NCBI RefSeq assembly: GCF_007559435.1
Contig: NZ_VMBP01000004.1
Span: 62,001 to 126,000 of the forward strand
Direction of reading: 5' to 3'
Source: Ancylobacter moscoviensis
GTDB lineage: Bacteria > Pseudomonadota > Alphaproteobacteria > Rhizobiales > Xanthobacteraceae
DNA: 64,000 bases
Under the pieces are notes generated by a model. That model made no database searches. It was given only the letters and a program-made list of their open reading frames with translations, and was not told the DNA's origin. Shown one piece after another: positions 1-11,259 of this stretch. The translations under genes were made by a program, and so were the position numbers. Numbering within the stretch: position 1 is the first letter of the stretch; each line of letters opens with the position of its first letter.

Positions 1-147
1 GAAATTGGCGCGCGATGCCCGCAGGTCGAGATCCTCGCCGTCGAGCACCAGCGGGCGCAGGCCGCAGCGCGTCAGCCCCCAGGCGATCGACGCGCCGACC
101 AGCCCGCCGCCGATGACGGCGATATCCCATGCGTCGGTATTGGCCAT
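1..147 (-). CDS. FAD-dependent oxidoreductase (DAO family), N-terminus only
   Basis: Partial gene running off the left edge; 49 codons are visible from an ATG at 147. The protein opens with the dinucleotide-binding fold signature IAVIGGGLVGASIAWGL (GxGxxG about residues 13-18), as in D-amino-acid oxidase/glycine oxidase-type flavoenzymes. It lies 62 bases downstream of, and on the same strand as, a polar amino-acid ABC importer. That suggests oxidative deamination of the imported amino acid or opine, but the substrate domain is outside the window. Family call is good; the specific reaction is unknown. Confidence 0.75.
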   Translation of the reverse strand, partial: MANTDAWDIAVIGGGLVGASIAWGLTRCGLRPLVLDGEDLDLRASRANF

Positions 148-209
148 GAATCGTTCCGTCATGCCCTTGAGGCCGGTGCGGCCGGATAGGTCGCACCGGA
201 TCGCCAAGT

Positions 210-1885
<1,676 letters not shown>

Positions 1886-1893
<8 letters not shown>

Positions 1894-2623
1894 GCCGGGG
1901 TGCCTCGGTTTCGGGGCTCTGCGCCGGAGCGGGAGCCGCCCGCTTCTCCGGTGAGAGCGCGGTCTGGAGCGCGGCACAGAGCCGGGCGATGAGGAAGTTG
2001 ATGGTGAGGTAGATGGCGCCGGCGCCGATGAAGACCTCGACCGGCCGGTAGCTCTGCGAGATCAGCTTGGCCGCCAGCCCCGTCACCTCCAGCAGGGTGA
2101 TGGTCGAGGCCAAAGCCGTCGACTTCACCATGAGGATGATCTCGTTGCTGTAGGCCGGCAGCATTTGCCGAAACGCCTGCGGCAGGATGATGCGCCGGAA
2201 GGCGAGGGGGCGGGACATGCCGAGGGCGCGCGCGGCCTCGATCTGCCCGACCGCCACGGAGTTCAGCCCGCCCCGGATCAGCTCGGCGCTGTAGGCGGCG
2301 GTGTTGAGTGCGAGGGCGATTACCGCGCACCAGTAGGCTTCCCGCAGGAAGGGCCAGAGCATGCTCTGGCGCAGCACCGGGAACTGGCTGAGGCCGTAAT
2401 AGACGATGTAGATCTGCACCAGCACCGGCGTGCCGCGGAAGGCGAAGATGTAGAACCGCGCGGGATAGTCGAGCAGCGGGTTGCCGCTCACCCGCATCAG
2501 CGCCAGCGCGAACGCCAGCATCGCACCGGAGGAGACCGAGAGCACCGTGAGCTGCAGCGTGAGCGGCACGCCGCCGATCAGCGTGGAGAGCGTGTCGAGG
2601 AAGAAGGGAAGGTCGAGCATCAC
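1886..2623 (-). CDS. Polar amino-acid ABC transporter permease (HisM/OccM type)
   Basis: Inner-membrane permease of 245 residues with about five hydrophobic segments. The EAA-type cytoplasmic loop [20 protein letters not shown] contacts the ATPase. Residues such as [17 protein letters not shown] are characteristic of the HisMQ/GlnP family. The start overlaps the stop of the upstream permease gene by 4 bases, indicating translational coupling. The two paired permeases are expected to form the heterodimeric channel. Confidence 0.9.
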
Positions 2624-3333
2624 GCCGGCCTCCGGACGCCGCGCATGGCGCGCTTCTCCAAGGCCTGGAAGCCGATGCCCGAGACGAAGGTGATCAGGAG
2701 ATAGAGCGCGGCGGCGGTGAGGAAGAAGCTGAAGGGCTGCCGCGTCGAGCCCGCGCCGATCTGTGCCTGCCGCATCAGCTCGATCAGTCCGACGACGGAG
2801 ATCAGCGCCGATTCCTTGAGGACGAGCTGCCAGACATTGGCCACGCCCGGAATGGCGAAGCGGATGGCCTGCGGCAGGACGACCCGGCGAAAGAGCAGGA
2901 AGGAGGACATACCGTAGGCGCGGGCGGCTTCGATTTCACCCCTAGGGAGCGCTTCGACTGCGCCGATGAAGACCTGCGTCTGGTAGGCGCCCGAGACGAC
3001 GCCGATCGCCAGTGCGCCGGTCAGGAAGGCGGGTGCGCCGACGAAGCCCTGCGCGCCGAACATCGATGCTACCGAGGTGATGAGCGAGCTGGAGCCGAAA
3101 TAGAAGAGATAGATGACCAGGAGGTCCGGCACGCCGCGGAACACGGTCGTGTAGACCTCGGCGGTCCAGCGCAGGGAGCCGAAGCGGGAGAGCTTCGCCG
3201 CCGCGCCGCAGCACCCGAACAGGACGCCGGCGACGAAGCCGACGATGCTGACGCCGATCGTCATGCCGGCGGCCGCGAGCATGTCGCGACCCCACCCATC
3301 CGGGCCGAAGCCCATGAGCTGGAAGTACTGCAA
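2620..3333 (-). CDS. Polar amino-acid ABC transporter permease (HisQ/OccQ type)
   Basis: First gene of the importer operon; second permease subunit, about 237 residues, with EAA loop EIEAARAYGMSSFLLFRR and the family motif FRGVPDLLVIYLFYFG. I place the start at a TTG (3333) because GAGGGG lies 8 bases ahead of it; the next in-frame ATG (3315) has no recognisable ribosome site. The frame stays open to 3489, but that extension has no membrane character. It is transcribed divergently from the LysR gene at 3524, its probable regulator. Confidence 0.85.
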   Translation of the reverse strand: MQYFQLMGFGPDGWGRDMLAAAGMTIGVSIVGFVAGVLFGCCGAAAKLSRFGSLRWTAEVYTTVFRGVPDLLVIYLFYFGSSSLITSVASMFGAQGFVGAPAFLTGALAIGVVSGAYQTQVFIGAVEALPRGEIEAARAYGMSSFLLFRRVVLPQAIRFAIPGVANVWQLVLKESALISVVGLIELMRQAQIGAGSTRQPFSFFLTAAALYLLITFVSGIGFQALEKRAMRGVRRPA

Positions 3334-3489
3334 GCACGTAGCCCCTCGGCTCCACGCGCATGTTGCCCATGCGTCGAGGATGGCGACGGCGATAGCCGGC
3401 GCATCTGGTTCTGGTTTGCGGGAAGCGACCGTGAGTGGATGAATTCCCGTGGTGCGACGGAAGCTTGCATTGCAGCCGTATTCCGTCAA

Positions 3490-3512
3490 ATTCGTAATCA
3501 GGCCTCATGAAT
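3490..3512. promoter_or_regulatory. Candidate LysR-type operator in divergent promoter
   Basis: Between the importer operon and the LysR gene the arms ATTC (3490-3493) and GAAT (3509-3512) form an inverted pair with a T-N-A type layout, close to both starts. LysR proteins usually bind such interrupted dyads in divergent promoters. The arms are short, so this is a weak suggestion. Confidence 0.25.
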
Positions 3513-3514
3513 AA

Positions 3515-4423
<909 letters not shown>

Positions 4424-4431
4424 ACGGGTAG

Positions 4432-4587
4432 GAACTGAAGGCGGTCGCTGCGGCTCCCATCCCTCTCTTCGCCGCGCTTTCCGACGAACAGAAGCATCGG
4501 ATTCCGGCCTTTCTCGGCCTGCGCGAAAATGCCAGCGGCCTGCCACAGCCGACCGCCGAGCTGTGGATCTTCGAGGAGGGGCAATAG
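4432..4587 (+). pseudogene. C-terminal remnant of an LTXXQ/Spy-like periplasmic protein
   Basis: The frame opening after a stop at 4429-4431 has no start codon. It reads LFAALSDEQKHRIPAFLGLR and later ELWIFEEGQ before TAG at 4585-4587, about 51 residues. The phrase 'PLFAALSDEQK' resembles the repeated LTxxQ-type segment near the C-terminus of Spy/CpxP-like proteins. No N-terminal half, signal peptide or ribosome site is present; the upstream end is replaced by the LysR gene. I read it as a truncated leftover, with moderate certainty. Confidence 0.4.
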
Positions 4588-4707
4588 CTTCCGCCATCCG
4601 GCTGCGGAAGATGGATCGGGGAGGGGATCTCCCTGATCCATCCGGGAGAATGCCGCCTCCGGAGTGAAGGAAAGCAAGAGCCGCATGAACGGCGACCTGA
4701 ACCGCCG

Positions 4708-4938
4708 CTATGGGCGGTGCCGGTGCCGCGCGTACCAGATCCAGCCGGTGACGAACGCGGCGAACAGGCCGAGCCACAGGAGCGGGAAGGCGACGAATAT
4801 CGCCGCATAGGCACAGGCGCCCTCGAAACAGGTGCCGAGCAGGCCCGCATCGGCCAGAAGGGCCGCGAGGGCGGCGGCAGCGCCGCCAGTCAGCGTAACG
4901 CCGCCCGCGAGTACCAGCAGTCGAACGAACCAGATCAA
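4708..4938 (-). CDS. Small hypothetical inner-membrane protein
   Basis: Unrecognised protein of about 76 residues with two clear hydrophobic stretches (VRLLVLAGGVTLTGG... and YAAIFVAFPLLWLGLFAAFV) and a basic C-terminus WYARHRHRP, as in small integral membrane proteins. There is no ATG. A TTG at 4938 has AAGGGG about 11 bases upstream; another TTG at 4995 would give 95 residues. It sits alone between a gene remnant and a convergent-side kinase, so no function can be inferred. Confidence 0.5.
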   Translation of the reverse strand: MIWFVRLLVLAGGVTLTGGAAAALAALLADAGLLGTCFEGACAYAAIFVAFPLLWLGLFAAFVTGWIWYARHRHRP

Positions 4939-5110
4939 GGCGCCATGATCCCCTTCAAGTCGCGCTCGCCAACGTAACCCCTCCTCGCGGCACAAGTCCC
5001 GTGAGCCGATTGAAGTTTTTCCGCTGGCGCCGTTCTATCGGGGCGCGCGCGATCCGCTCGCTTCTCCCGATCAGCTGTGTGCATATAGGCAGCGAACATC
5101 CGGGGCGTGA

Positions 5111-6205
5111 ATGGTGAATTCGGACGACACGATGTTTCTTGGCAGTGGTGAGGGCATGGTGGCTGCCGTCCGCGCGTTTGATTGGCCATCCAACCCGCTG
5201 GGGCCCATCCACACCTGGCCCGCGGCTCTCAAGACGGCGGTCGGGCTGGCCTTGAGTTCCGGCTTTCCCAAGGCCGTCATATGCGGTCCGGAGCTCATCA
5301 CCATCTATAATGACGCCTTTGCGCCGATCCTCGGCGACAAGCCGGATTGCCTCGGCCGTTCGTTCCGCGACATCTGGAGCGAGGTCTGGCATCTCATCGG
5401 CCCGCTGCAGGAGAGGGCCTATGACGGTCATTCGACCTTCATCGAAGACTACCCGCTGGTCATCAACCGGCGTGGCTATCCCGAACAGGCGTATTTCACC
5501 TTCGCCTACACCCCCATCCGGGACGAGGTGGGCCATATCGTCGGCATGATGGATACCGTCATCGAGACGACGGCCAGGGTCGAGACGGAACGAAACATCA
5601 AGCTGATCAATGCGGAGCTGGGGCACCGGATCAAGAACACGCTGGCCATCGTGCTCGGCATCGCGCGCCAGACATTCCAGGTATCGGCGTCGGCCTCCGA
5701 TGCGGAGGAAGCGCTTAACCAGCGCCTGATGGCGCTGAGTGCCGCGCATTCCACCCTCAATCGGCTGAGCTGGACCAGCGCGCCGATCGTGCGGGTGATC
5801 GAAGGCGCGCTCGCTCCTTACAGCGCGCAGGCCGAGCGGATCCGGCTGGAGGGGCCGCCGGTCGATCTTTCCGCCAAGCAGTCGCTCTCGCTGTCCCTCG
5901 CCATCAATGAACTCGCCGCCAACGCGCTGAAATATGGGGCGTTGTCCAACGACGAGGGCCACATCCTCCTTCGCTGGAGCGCCGGCCGGCCGGGAACCGA
6001 TGACGAGTTCCGGCTCGTGTGGGAGGAAGTGGCCGGTCCTATCGTCCGATCCTCCGGCCGCGTCGGTTTCGGGACGAAGCTGGTGCGGGCCGTGGGGATG
6101 GAGTTCGGCGGCGACAGCCGCATGGAGATGCGGCCGGAAGGCGTCCGGTTCGAGCTGGCGACGACGATGCGGCGCATCCACGTCGATGATCAGGGCGAGG
6201 GCTGA
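5111..6205 (+). CDS. HWE-family sensor histidine kinase with PAS domain
   Basis: Protein of 364 residues: a PAS-like sensor region (about 20-155) followed by an HWE/HisKA_2 kinase module. Phospho-accepting His172 lies in ELGHRIKNTLAIV, the N-box is NELAANALKYGAL (about 266-278), and the WEE motif of HWE kinases is present near 305. No transmembrane segment is evident, so the kinase should be cytosolic, with light, redox or a small ligand as possible PAS inputs. No response regulator is encoded nearby; in alphaproteobacteria such orphans often act on shared regulators. Confidence 0.88.
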   Translation: MVNSDDTMFLGSGEGMVAAVRAFDWPSNPLGPIHTWPAALKTAVGLALSSGFPKAVICGPELITIYNDAFAPILGDKPDCLGRSFRDIWSEVWHLIGPLQERAYDGHSTFIEDYPLVINRRGYPEQAYFTFAYTPIRDEVGHIVGMMDTVIETTARVETERNIKLINAELGHRIKNTLAIVLGIARQTFQVSASASDAEEALNQRLMALSAAHSTLNRLSWTSAPIVRVIEGALAPYSAQAERIRLEGPPVDLSAKQSLSLSLAINELAANALKYGALSNDEGHILLRWSAGRPGTDDEFRLVWEEVAGPIVRSSGRVGFGTKLVRAVGMEFGGDSRMEMRPEGVRFELATTMRRIHVDDQGEG

Positions 6206-6261
6206 TCCGCTCGCGCGGGACGGCAGCCATTGCTGCGGAGGAGGGCACTGGGCATGCTCTC

Positions 6262-7575
6262 TCAGCCTAGCAACTCCTCCATCGCGTCGGCCAGCATGTC
6301 GGCATGGGCGATGGTGATGCAGAGCGGCGGGCGGATCTTCAGCACGTTGCCATACTGGCCGGCAGCGCCGATCAGGATGCCACGGTAGCGAAGCCCGTTG
6401 ATCAACCCCTTGGCGATCGCCGGCGCCGGCCCGTCTTCCGTGCCGAACTCGACGCCGAGATAGAGCCCGGCCCCGCGCACGGCGGTGATCGGCGCCTTCG
6501 CCTGCAACCGCTTCAGCCGGGCCATGAGATGGCGGCCGACATGGGCGGCATTGGCGATCAGCCCGTCCTCCTCGATCGCCTCCAGCACCGCGAGCGCGGC
6601 GGCGGTGGCGAGCGGGCTTGCGGCGAAGGTGTTGAAGTAGCCGAAATCGCCGCAGAACGCGGAGAGGATTTCCGGCCGCGTCACCACGCCCGCGATGGGG
6701 TAGCCGTTGCCCATCGGCTTGCCCATGGTCACGATGTCGGGCTCGATGCCGTGGCGGGCGAAGCCCCACATGCCCGTGCCGGTGCGCCCGAAGCCGGGTT
6801 GCACCTCGTCGGCGATGAACAGTCCTCCGGCGGCATGCGTGACCTCGATCGCGGCTTTCAGGAAGCCGGGCGGATCGGCGTAGACGCCGTCCGAGGAAAA
6901 GATGGTGTCGACCAGCAGTCCCGCGAACTTTATGCCGTCGGCCTCCATGCCGGTGATGGCGGCGGCGACCGCGTCGGCGAAACCTTGAGCCATGTCGTTG
7001 CCGAAGATCGCCGGGTCGGGCGGCGGCACGGTGCGCACATGGCTCGGCGGCTTGCCGTGCTTGTAGGAGGAGGGTGAGACCTCGGTCACCGTGGCGGTGT
7101 TGCCGTGATAGGCGGTCTTCGTCACCACGAAGCCCGTGCCGCCGCTCATACGCTTGGCGAGGCGCAGGGCGAGGTCGTTGCTTTCGCTGCCCGTGCAGGT
7201 GAGCACGAGATTGCTCAGGGAGGCGGGGAAGGTGGCGAGCAGCTTCTCCGCATAATCGTGCGCGACGTCGAACAAATAGCGCGAGTGGATGTTGAACTCG
7301 CCCACCTGCCGGCGCACCGCCTCGACCACCTTGGGATGGCAATGCCCGACGGTCGGCACGTTGTTGTAGAAGTCGAGATAGGCGCGCCCGTCGGAGGCGT
7401 GGAGATAGGCGCCTTCGGCCCGCACGATCTTCAGCGGCTCGTCGTAGAACAGCACCGAGCCGGCGCCGAAGCTCTTCTTCCGGCGCTCCACCAGCGCGGC
7501 GACGTCGGGCGCGAGGGAAGCGCCGCCGCCGGAAAAGGCATTGAGCGAGAGGATCTGCAGTTCCGGGCTCTTCAT
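6262..7575 (-). CDS. Class III aminotransferase-fold enzyme, phospho-lyase type
   Basis: PLP enzyme of 437 residues. Lys286 in VTMGKPMGNGYP is the Schiff-base lysine, Asp256 in IADEVQPGFGR holds the pyridine nitrogen, and TGSESNDLALRLA (128-140) contacts the phosphate. NNVPTVGHCHP, SRYLFD, DYAEKL and YFNTF closely recall the animal phospho-lyases for phosphoethanolamine and 5-phosphohydroxylysine rather than ordinary omega-transaminases. The gene overlaps a kinase gene by 4 bases, the partner such an enzyme would need. Predicted reaction: PLP-dependent elimination of phosphate and ammonia from a phosphorylated amino alcohol. A normal transaminase remains possible. Confidence 0.82.
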   Translation of the reverse strand: MKSPELQILSLNAFSGGGASLAPDVAALVERRKKSFGAGSVLFYDEPLKIVRAEGAYLHASDGRAYLDFYNNVPTVGHCHPKVVEAVRRQVGEFNIHSRYLFDVAHDYAEKLLATFPASLSNLVLTCTGSESNDLALRLAKRMSGGTGFVVTKTAYHGNTATVTEVSPSSYKHGKPPSHVRTVPPPDPAIFGNDMAQGFADAVAAAITGMEADGIKFAGLLVDTIFSSDGVYADPPGFLKAAIEVTHAAGGLFIADEVQPGFGRTGTGMWGFARHGIEPDIVTMGKPMGNGYPIAGVVTRPEILSAFCGDFGYFNTFAASPLATAAALAVLEAIEEDGLIANAAHVGRHLMARLKRLQAKAPITAVRGAGLYLGVEFGTEDGPAPAIAKGLINGLRYRGILIGAAGQYGNVLKIRPPLCITIAHADMLADAMEELLG

Positions 7576-8672
7576 GAGGCCGTACTCCCGGGTACGATGT
7601 CCGCGCCATCCGCGTCATAGGTGGCAAGGAAGATGCGGGCGAGGTCGACAGTGCCCGACGTATAGGCTTCGCCCAGCGCCAGCGCTGTCGGCGTTTCCGA
7701 GTGCGAGGCGATCCAGGCGGTGAGCAGCATCCGCCGCAGCATGATGAAGACCGGCAATATGGCGCAGTCCTCGTCAGCAAGGGGGGCGACCGTGCGGTAG
7801 CCTTCGATCCACGCGGCCTGCAACTCGGGAATGTAGGGCTCATGCTCGCTGAAGCTCACCGAGGCGGCGAAGTCGTAGAGGAACCACGAGAAGCCGCAAT
7901 CGTCGAAGTCGATCACCGACAGCCGGTCGCCGTCGACCAGAAGATTGGCGACGCGCATGTCGGCATGGACGAGGCCGAAGCGGCTTTCATCCGTGCCGTA
8001 GTCCTCGATCAGGCGGCGTAGCACGCTCGCCGTGCGCTCCAGCACCGCGCGGCCCTCGGTGTCGAGGCCGAGGCCGGCACGCCAGTCGCCCCAGAACCGC
8101 ACCTCGCCCAGCATCGCCTCATAGTCCCAGCGCTTGCGCACGAAGCCGTCGGGGCGCTGCCAGCGTTTCGCATGGGCGTGCAGGCGCGCGTTGATGGCGC
8201 CGAGCTCGCGATACCAGCGAGGAAGGTCCTCGCCTTCCGCCGGCTCGCGTCCCGGCAGCAGGTTGAAGGCGACGACATGGCGGGTGCGCCCGTCATCGTC
8301 GATATCGGCGATCAAGGCACCATCCGTCTGGGGAACCGGCGTCAGCGTCGGGACCACGCCGTCCCGTCCCAGCGCTGTGAGCCAGGCAAGCTCGGATTCG
8401 ATCTCCGCGCGGCTGTGGTAGCCCGGCCGGTGCACACGGAAGACGAGGTCGCGCCCTGCCGCCGGATCGTGCGCGCGAAAGGTCGCGTTCTCGGAAATGG
8501 TCAGCAGCTTGAGCTGCGTGCCGCCGGACAGTCCCCAGCGCGGCAGGGCGGCTCGCAGGCCGCCCTCCAGCCGCGTCAGGAATGCCTCGTCATACATGGG
8601 TTCGGTCATCGTCGGGGCTTCATCAGGTCCTGAGGATCGGGCATCCATGATCGGCAGGGCGTCGAGGCTCAT
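7572..8672 (-). CDS. APH-family small-molecule kinase (hydroxylysine-kinase-like)
   Basis: A 366-residue phosphotransferase of the aminoglycoside/choline kinase fold. The catalytic loop HADMRVAN (236-243) carries the Asp and Asn, and the metal-binding segment is VIDFDDCG (253-260). It overlaps the next gene, a phospho-lyase-type aminotransferase, by 4 bases, and the hydrolase before it by 4 bases. The pairing resembles animal hydroxylysine kinase plus phospholyase, so the substrate is probably a hydroxylated amine or amino acid imported by the polyamine-type ABC system of the same operon. An antibiotic-resistance role is unlikely in this context. Confidence 0.82.
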   Translation of the reverse strand: MSLDALPIMDARSSGPDEAPTMTEPMYDEAFLTRLEGGLRAALPRWGLSGGTQLKLLTISENATFRAHDPAAGRDLVFRVHRPGYHSRAEIESELAWLTALGRDGVVPTLTPVPQTDGALIADIDDDGRTRHVVAFNLLPGREPAEGEDLPRWYRELGAINARLHAHAKRWQRPDGFVRKRWDYEAMLGEVRFWGDWRAGLGLDTEGRAVLERTASVLRRLIEDYGTDESRFGLVHADMRVANLLVDGDRLSVIDFDDCGFSWFLYDFAASVSFSEHEPYIPELQAAWIEGYRTVAPLADEDCAILPVFIMLRRMLLTAWIASHSETPTALALGEAYTSGTVDLARIFLATYDADGADIVPGSTAS

Positions 8673-9604
8673 GGCACTGCGCCGGACACCGCCGTTACCG
8701 GGCCATCGGATGTGGCTGCTCCGGCATGGCGGGCGAGGAAACTGAGCAGCGCCGCATCATAGGCGGCCGGCTCCTCGTAGAAGGGCATGTGGCTGGAATT
8801 GGGAAAGACCACCAGCTCGGCATGAGCGAGGTTCTGTTTCATCCGCAGCGCGCAGGCTGGGGTGATCTCATCATGCCGGCCGACGGTGATGAGGACCGGG
8901 CAGGCGATGCGCGGGAGATCGGGAACACGGTTCCAGTCCTTCAGATTGCCGATATAGAGGAACTCGTTCGGCCCCTGCATGGCCATGTAGGGCGCCAGGT
9001 TCCAGTCGTTCAGCGAGGCGAGGAGCGGCGCCGGCCATTCCTGCAGCCGGCAGACATGGCGGTAGTTCAGCAGCGTGATCGCCGCCTGATATTCGGGATG
9101 GTCGTAGCTGCCATCCGCCTCGTGGGCGAGCAGCATCTCCACCGTCTCTGGGCCGAGCGAGGCGCGCAGCCGGTGCATCTCGCTCATCAGGTGCGGCAGG
9201 TCGGCGGCGGTGTCCTCGAGGATCAGCGTCTTGAGCGCCTGCGGATAGGTCAGCGCGTATTCGATGGCGAGCCAGCCACCCCATGAGTGGCCGAGCAGGT
9301 GCACCTTGCAGAGGCCGAGCACTCGCCGCACCGTCTCGACCTCCTCGACATAGCGGCCGATCGTCCACAGCGCCGGATCGTCCGGCCTGTCGGAGGCGCC
9401 GCAGCCGAGCTGGTCGAAGGCGACGACGCGGTAGCCGTGCTCGCTCAGGAAGGAATGCGCGTCACGGAGATAGTCGCAGGGCAGGCCGGGACCGCCGTTC
9501 AGCAGGAATACGACCTCGTTGCTCGTTCCGTAGCTGTAGGCGACCACCTTATGGCCGTCGACATCGACGTCGATCCGCGCATCGGCGGGAAGGGTCTGCC
9601 ACAT
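8669..9604 (-). CDS. Alpha/beta hydrolase, proline iminopeptidase (S33) type
   Basis: Hydrolase of 311 residues. LNGGPGLPCDYL (35-46) supplies the oxyanion-hole HGGP-like motif, GHSWGG (105-110) contains nucleophile Ser107, and later VGRHDEIT and NSSHMPFYEEP provide the Asp and His of the triad. The frame runs on upstream through the regulator gene, but the ATG at 9604, two bases past the regulator's stop, gives a normal family length. In this operon it may split an amide, peptide or ester bond in the imported compound before phosphorylation. The exact substrate is unknown. Confidence 0.82.
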   Translation of the reverse strand: MWQTLPADARIDVDVDGHKVVAYSYGTSNEVVFLLNGGPGLPCDYLRDAHSFLSEHGYRVVAFDQLGCGASDRPDDPALWTIGRYVEEVETVRRVLGLCKVHLLGHSWGGWLAIEYALTYPQALKTLILEDTAADLPHLMSEMHRLRASLGPETVEMLLAHEADGSYDHPEYQAAITLLNYRHVCRLQEWPAPLLASLNDWNLAPYMAMQGPNEFLYIGNLKDWNRVPDLPRIACPVLITVGRHDEITPACALRMKQNLAHAELVVFPNSSHMPFYEEPAAYDAALLSFLARHAGAATSDGPVTAVSGAVP

Positions 9605-9606
9605 CG

Positions 9607-10440
9607 CTAGGCCCGCCCCGCGCTGGATGAATCCGCCACCGTTATCTCCACGCCCGCCCGGACCAGCGCCCGCGCGACGGCTCCGTCCGGCGCGCGGTCG
9701 GTGACGAGGCGCTGTATGTCCGGGATGCGCGCCCAGATGGCGAGCGAGGGGATGCCGAACTTGCTGTGGTCGGAGACGACGATGGTCTCTGCCGCCCGGT
9801 TCATCATCGCCTTGTAGACCGAGGCGGCGGGGGCCTCGGCGTCGGCGAGGCCGTCGGTGGTGATGCCGGAAATGCCGAGCAGCGCGCGGTTGATATTGTA
9901 GTTCTGGAGGAACTCGGTGGTCTCCACGCCGACCATCATGCCCTCGCGCGCGTTGTAGCGGCCGGGGCACATGATGATCTCGATGGTGGGATTGGCGGCG
10001 AGCACCGTCGCCACCGAGAAGGAATGGGTGATCACGGTGAGGTCGCGGCACTCGGCCGACATGCGGCGGGCGACATGGGTGGTGGTGGCGCCCGCGCCGA
10101 TGGCGATTACTTCCCGCGGCTTGATGAACTTCACCGCGGCGGCGGCGATGGCCTCGCGCTCGGCCACCATCATCCGGTGCCGTTCGGTGACGGCCGGCTC
10201 CGAGGCGAAGGGGCGCACCGCGCCACCATAGGTGCGGTTGAGCAGGCCGCGCTCCTGCAGCTCGAACAGGTCGCGGCGGATGGTTTCGGTGGAGACGTCG
10301 AGTTCCGCCGCGAGGTCGCCCACCCTCAGCGTCGCCGAGGCGCGCATCTCGGCGAGAATGCGATCCTGTCGTGCCGCCTTGTCGAGGCGAGGGCGCCGCC
10401 GCTCGGCGCTTCGGATGATGTCGTCGCTGCTCATGCACAT
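9607..10440 (-). CDS. DeoR-family transcriptional regulator
   Basis: Regulator of 277 residues with an N-terminal DeoR winged helix (about 20-75: RQDRILAEMRAS..., VSTETIRRDLFELQERGLLNRTYGGAV) and a C-terminal sugar-phosphate-isomerase-like sensor domain (GAGATTTHVARRM; VVSDHSKFG). DeoR proteins typically respond to phosphorylated metabolites, which fits the kinase encoded two genes downstream. It lies between the permease genes and the catabolic genes, so it probably autoregulates the whole operon. Start: either of two nearby ATGs (10440 or 10434). Confidence 0.88.
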   Translation of the reverse strand: MCMSSDDIIRSAERRRPRLDKAARQDRILAEMRASATLRVGDLAAELDVSTETIRRDLFELQERGLLNRTYGGAVRPFASEPAVTERHRMMVAEREAIAAAAVKFIKPREVIAIGAGATTTHVARRMSAECRDLTVITHSFSVATVLAANPTIEIIMCPGRYNAREGMMVGVETTEFLQNYNINRALLGISGITTDGLADAEAPAASVYKAMMNRAAETIVVSDHSKFGIPSLAIWARIPDIQRLVTDRAPDGAVARALVRAGVEITVADSSSAGRA

Positions 10441-10458
10441 TCACTCATGCGGCTTCAC

Positions 10459-11259
10459 TCACGCTGCCGCCCGCCGACGCACCAGAAGGCCGATCAGCCC
10501 GCCCGCGAGCAGCAGGGCCGCCGCCCCGAGCGTCGCCATGGTGCCGAGCGCCGGGACCATGGGGGTATAGCCGGCCACCATCTTGGCATAGAGCCATTCG
10601 GGAATCGTCGAGTCCGCGCCCGTCGTATAGAGCGACAGCGGGAAGTTGCTCCAGGAGAGCAGGAAGGCGAACAGCATTCCCGACCATATGCCCGGCCAGA
10701 GCAGGGGCAGCGTCACCTCGCGCAGCACCTGCAGCCGCGAGCAGCCGAGATCGAAGGCGGCTTCCTCCAGAGAAGGGTCGAAACCGTAGACCTGGATGGC
10801 GATGACCAGTGTCACGACGGGAACGATCCACACCGTGTGGGCGAACACCGCCGTCGCCCAGCTCGTCTGGATGCCCACCGCGTTGAAGCCGAGCAGCATG
10901 GCGAGGCCGAGCACGGGCTGGGGAAAGAAGATCGGCAGGAGGATCAGCTTCTGGTAGAGCCGGCGGCCCTTCCAGTCGTAGCGGGCGAAGGCGAGGGCGC
11001 CGAAGGTGGCGATGACCACCGAGACGACCGTCACCAGCAGGGCGACGAGGATCGACGTCTTCACGATCATGCCGATCTCGATGGAATCGACCGTCTTGCT
11101 CCACCAGTCGGTGGAATACTGCTTCACCGGGAAGCCGAAATACCGGCTCTTGTTGAAGCTCGCCAGCGCGCCGCAGGCGATGGGCAGGTAGATCACCACG
11201 AGGACGAAGAGCGTCCAGCCCCAGATGGCGGCGTCGCGGCGCTTGTGGGTGATGGCCAT
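10459..11259 (-). CDS. Polyamine-type ABC transporter permease (PotC/PotI-like)
   Basis: Inner-membrane permease of 266 residues with about six hydrophobic segments. The cytoplasmic EAA-type loop is EEAAFDLGCSRLQVLREVTL. The start MAITHKRRD at 11259 shares one base with the stop of the upstream permease (TGATG), so the two subunits should be translated in step. It forms the second half of the channel of the polyamine-type importer. Confidence 0.88.
   Translation of the reverse strand: MAITHKRRDAAIWGWTLFVLVVIYLPIACGALASFNKSRYFGFPVKQYSTDWWSKTVDSIEIGMIVKTSILVALLVTVVSVVIATFGALAFARYDWKGRRLYQKLILLPIFFPQPVLGLAMLLGFNAVGIQTSWATAVFAHTVWIVPVVTLVIAIQVYGFDPSLEEAAFDLGCSRLQVLREVTLPLLWPGIWSGMLFAFLLSWSNFPLSLYTTGADSTIPEWLYAKMVAGYTPMVPALGTMATLGAAALLLAGGLIGLLVRRRAAA

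Noticed and set aside
4955-7843. Very long open frame (962 codons) on the minus strand spanning the kinase and the aminotransferase
   Set aside because: It is antisense to the HWE kinase and out of frame with the aminotransferase; the translation is low-complexity and Arg-rich. High GC content leaves such shadow frames open.
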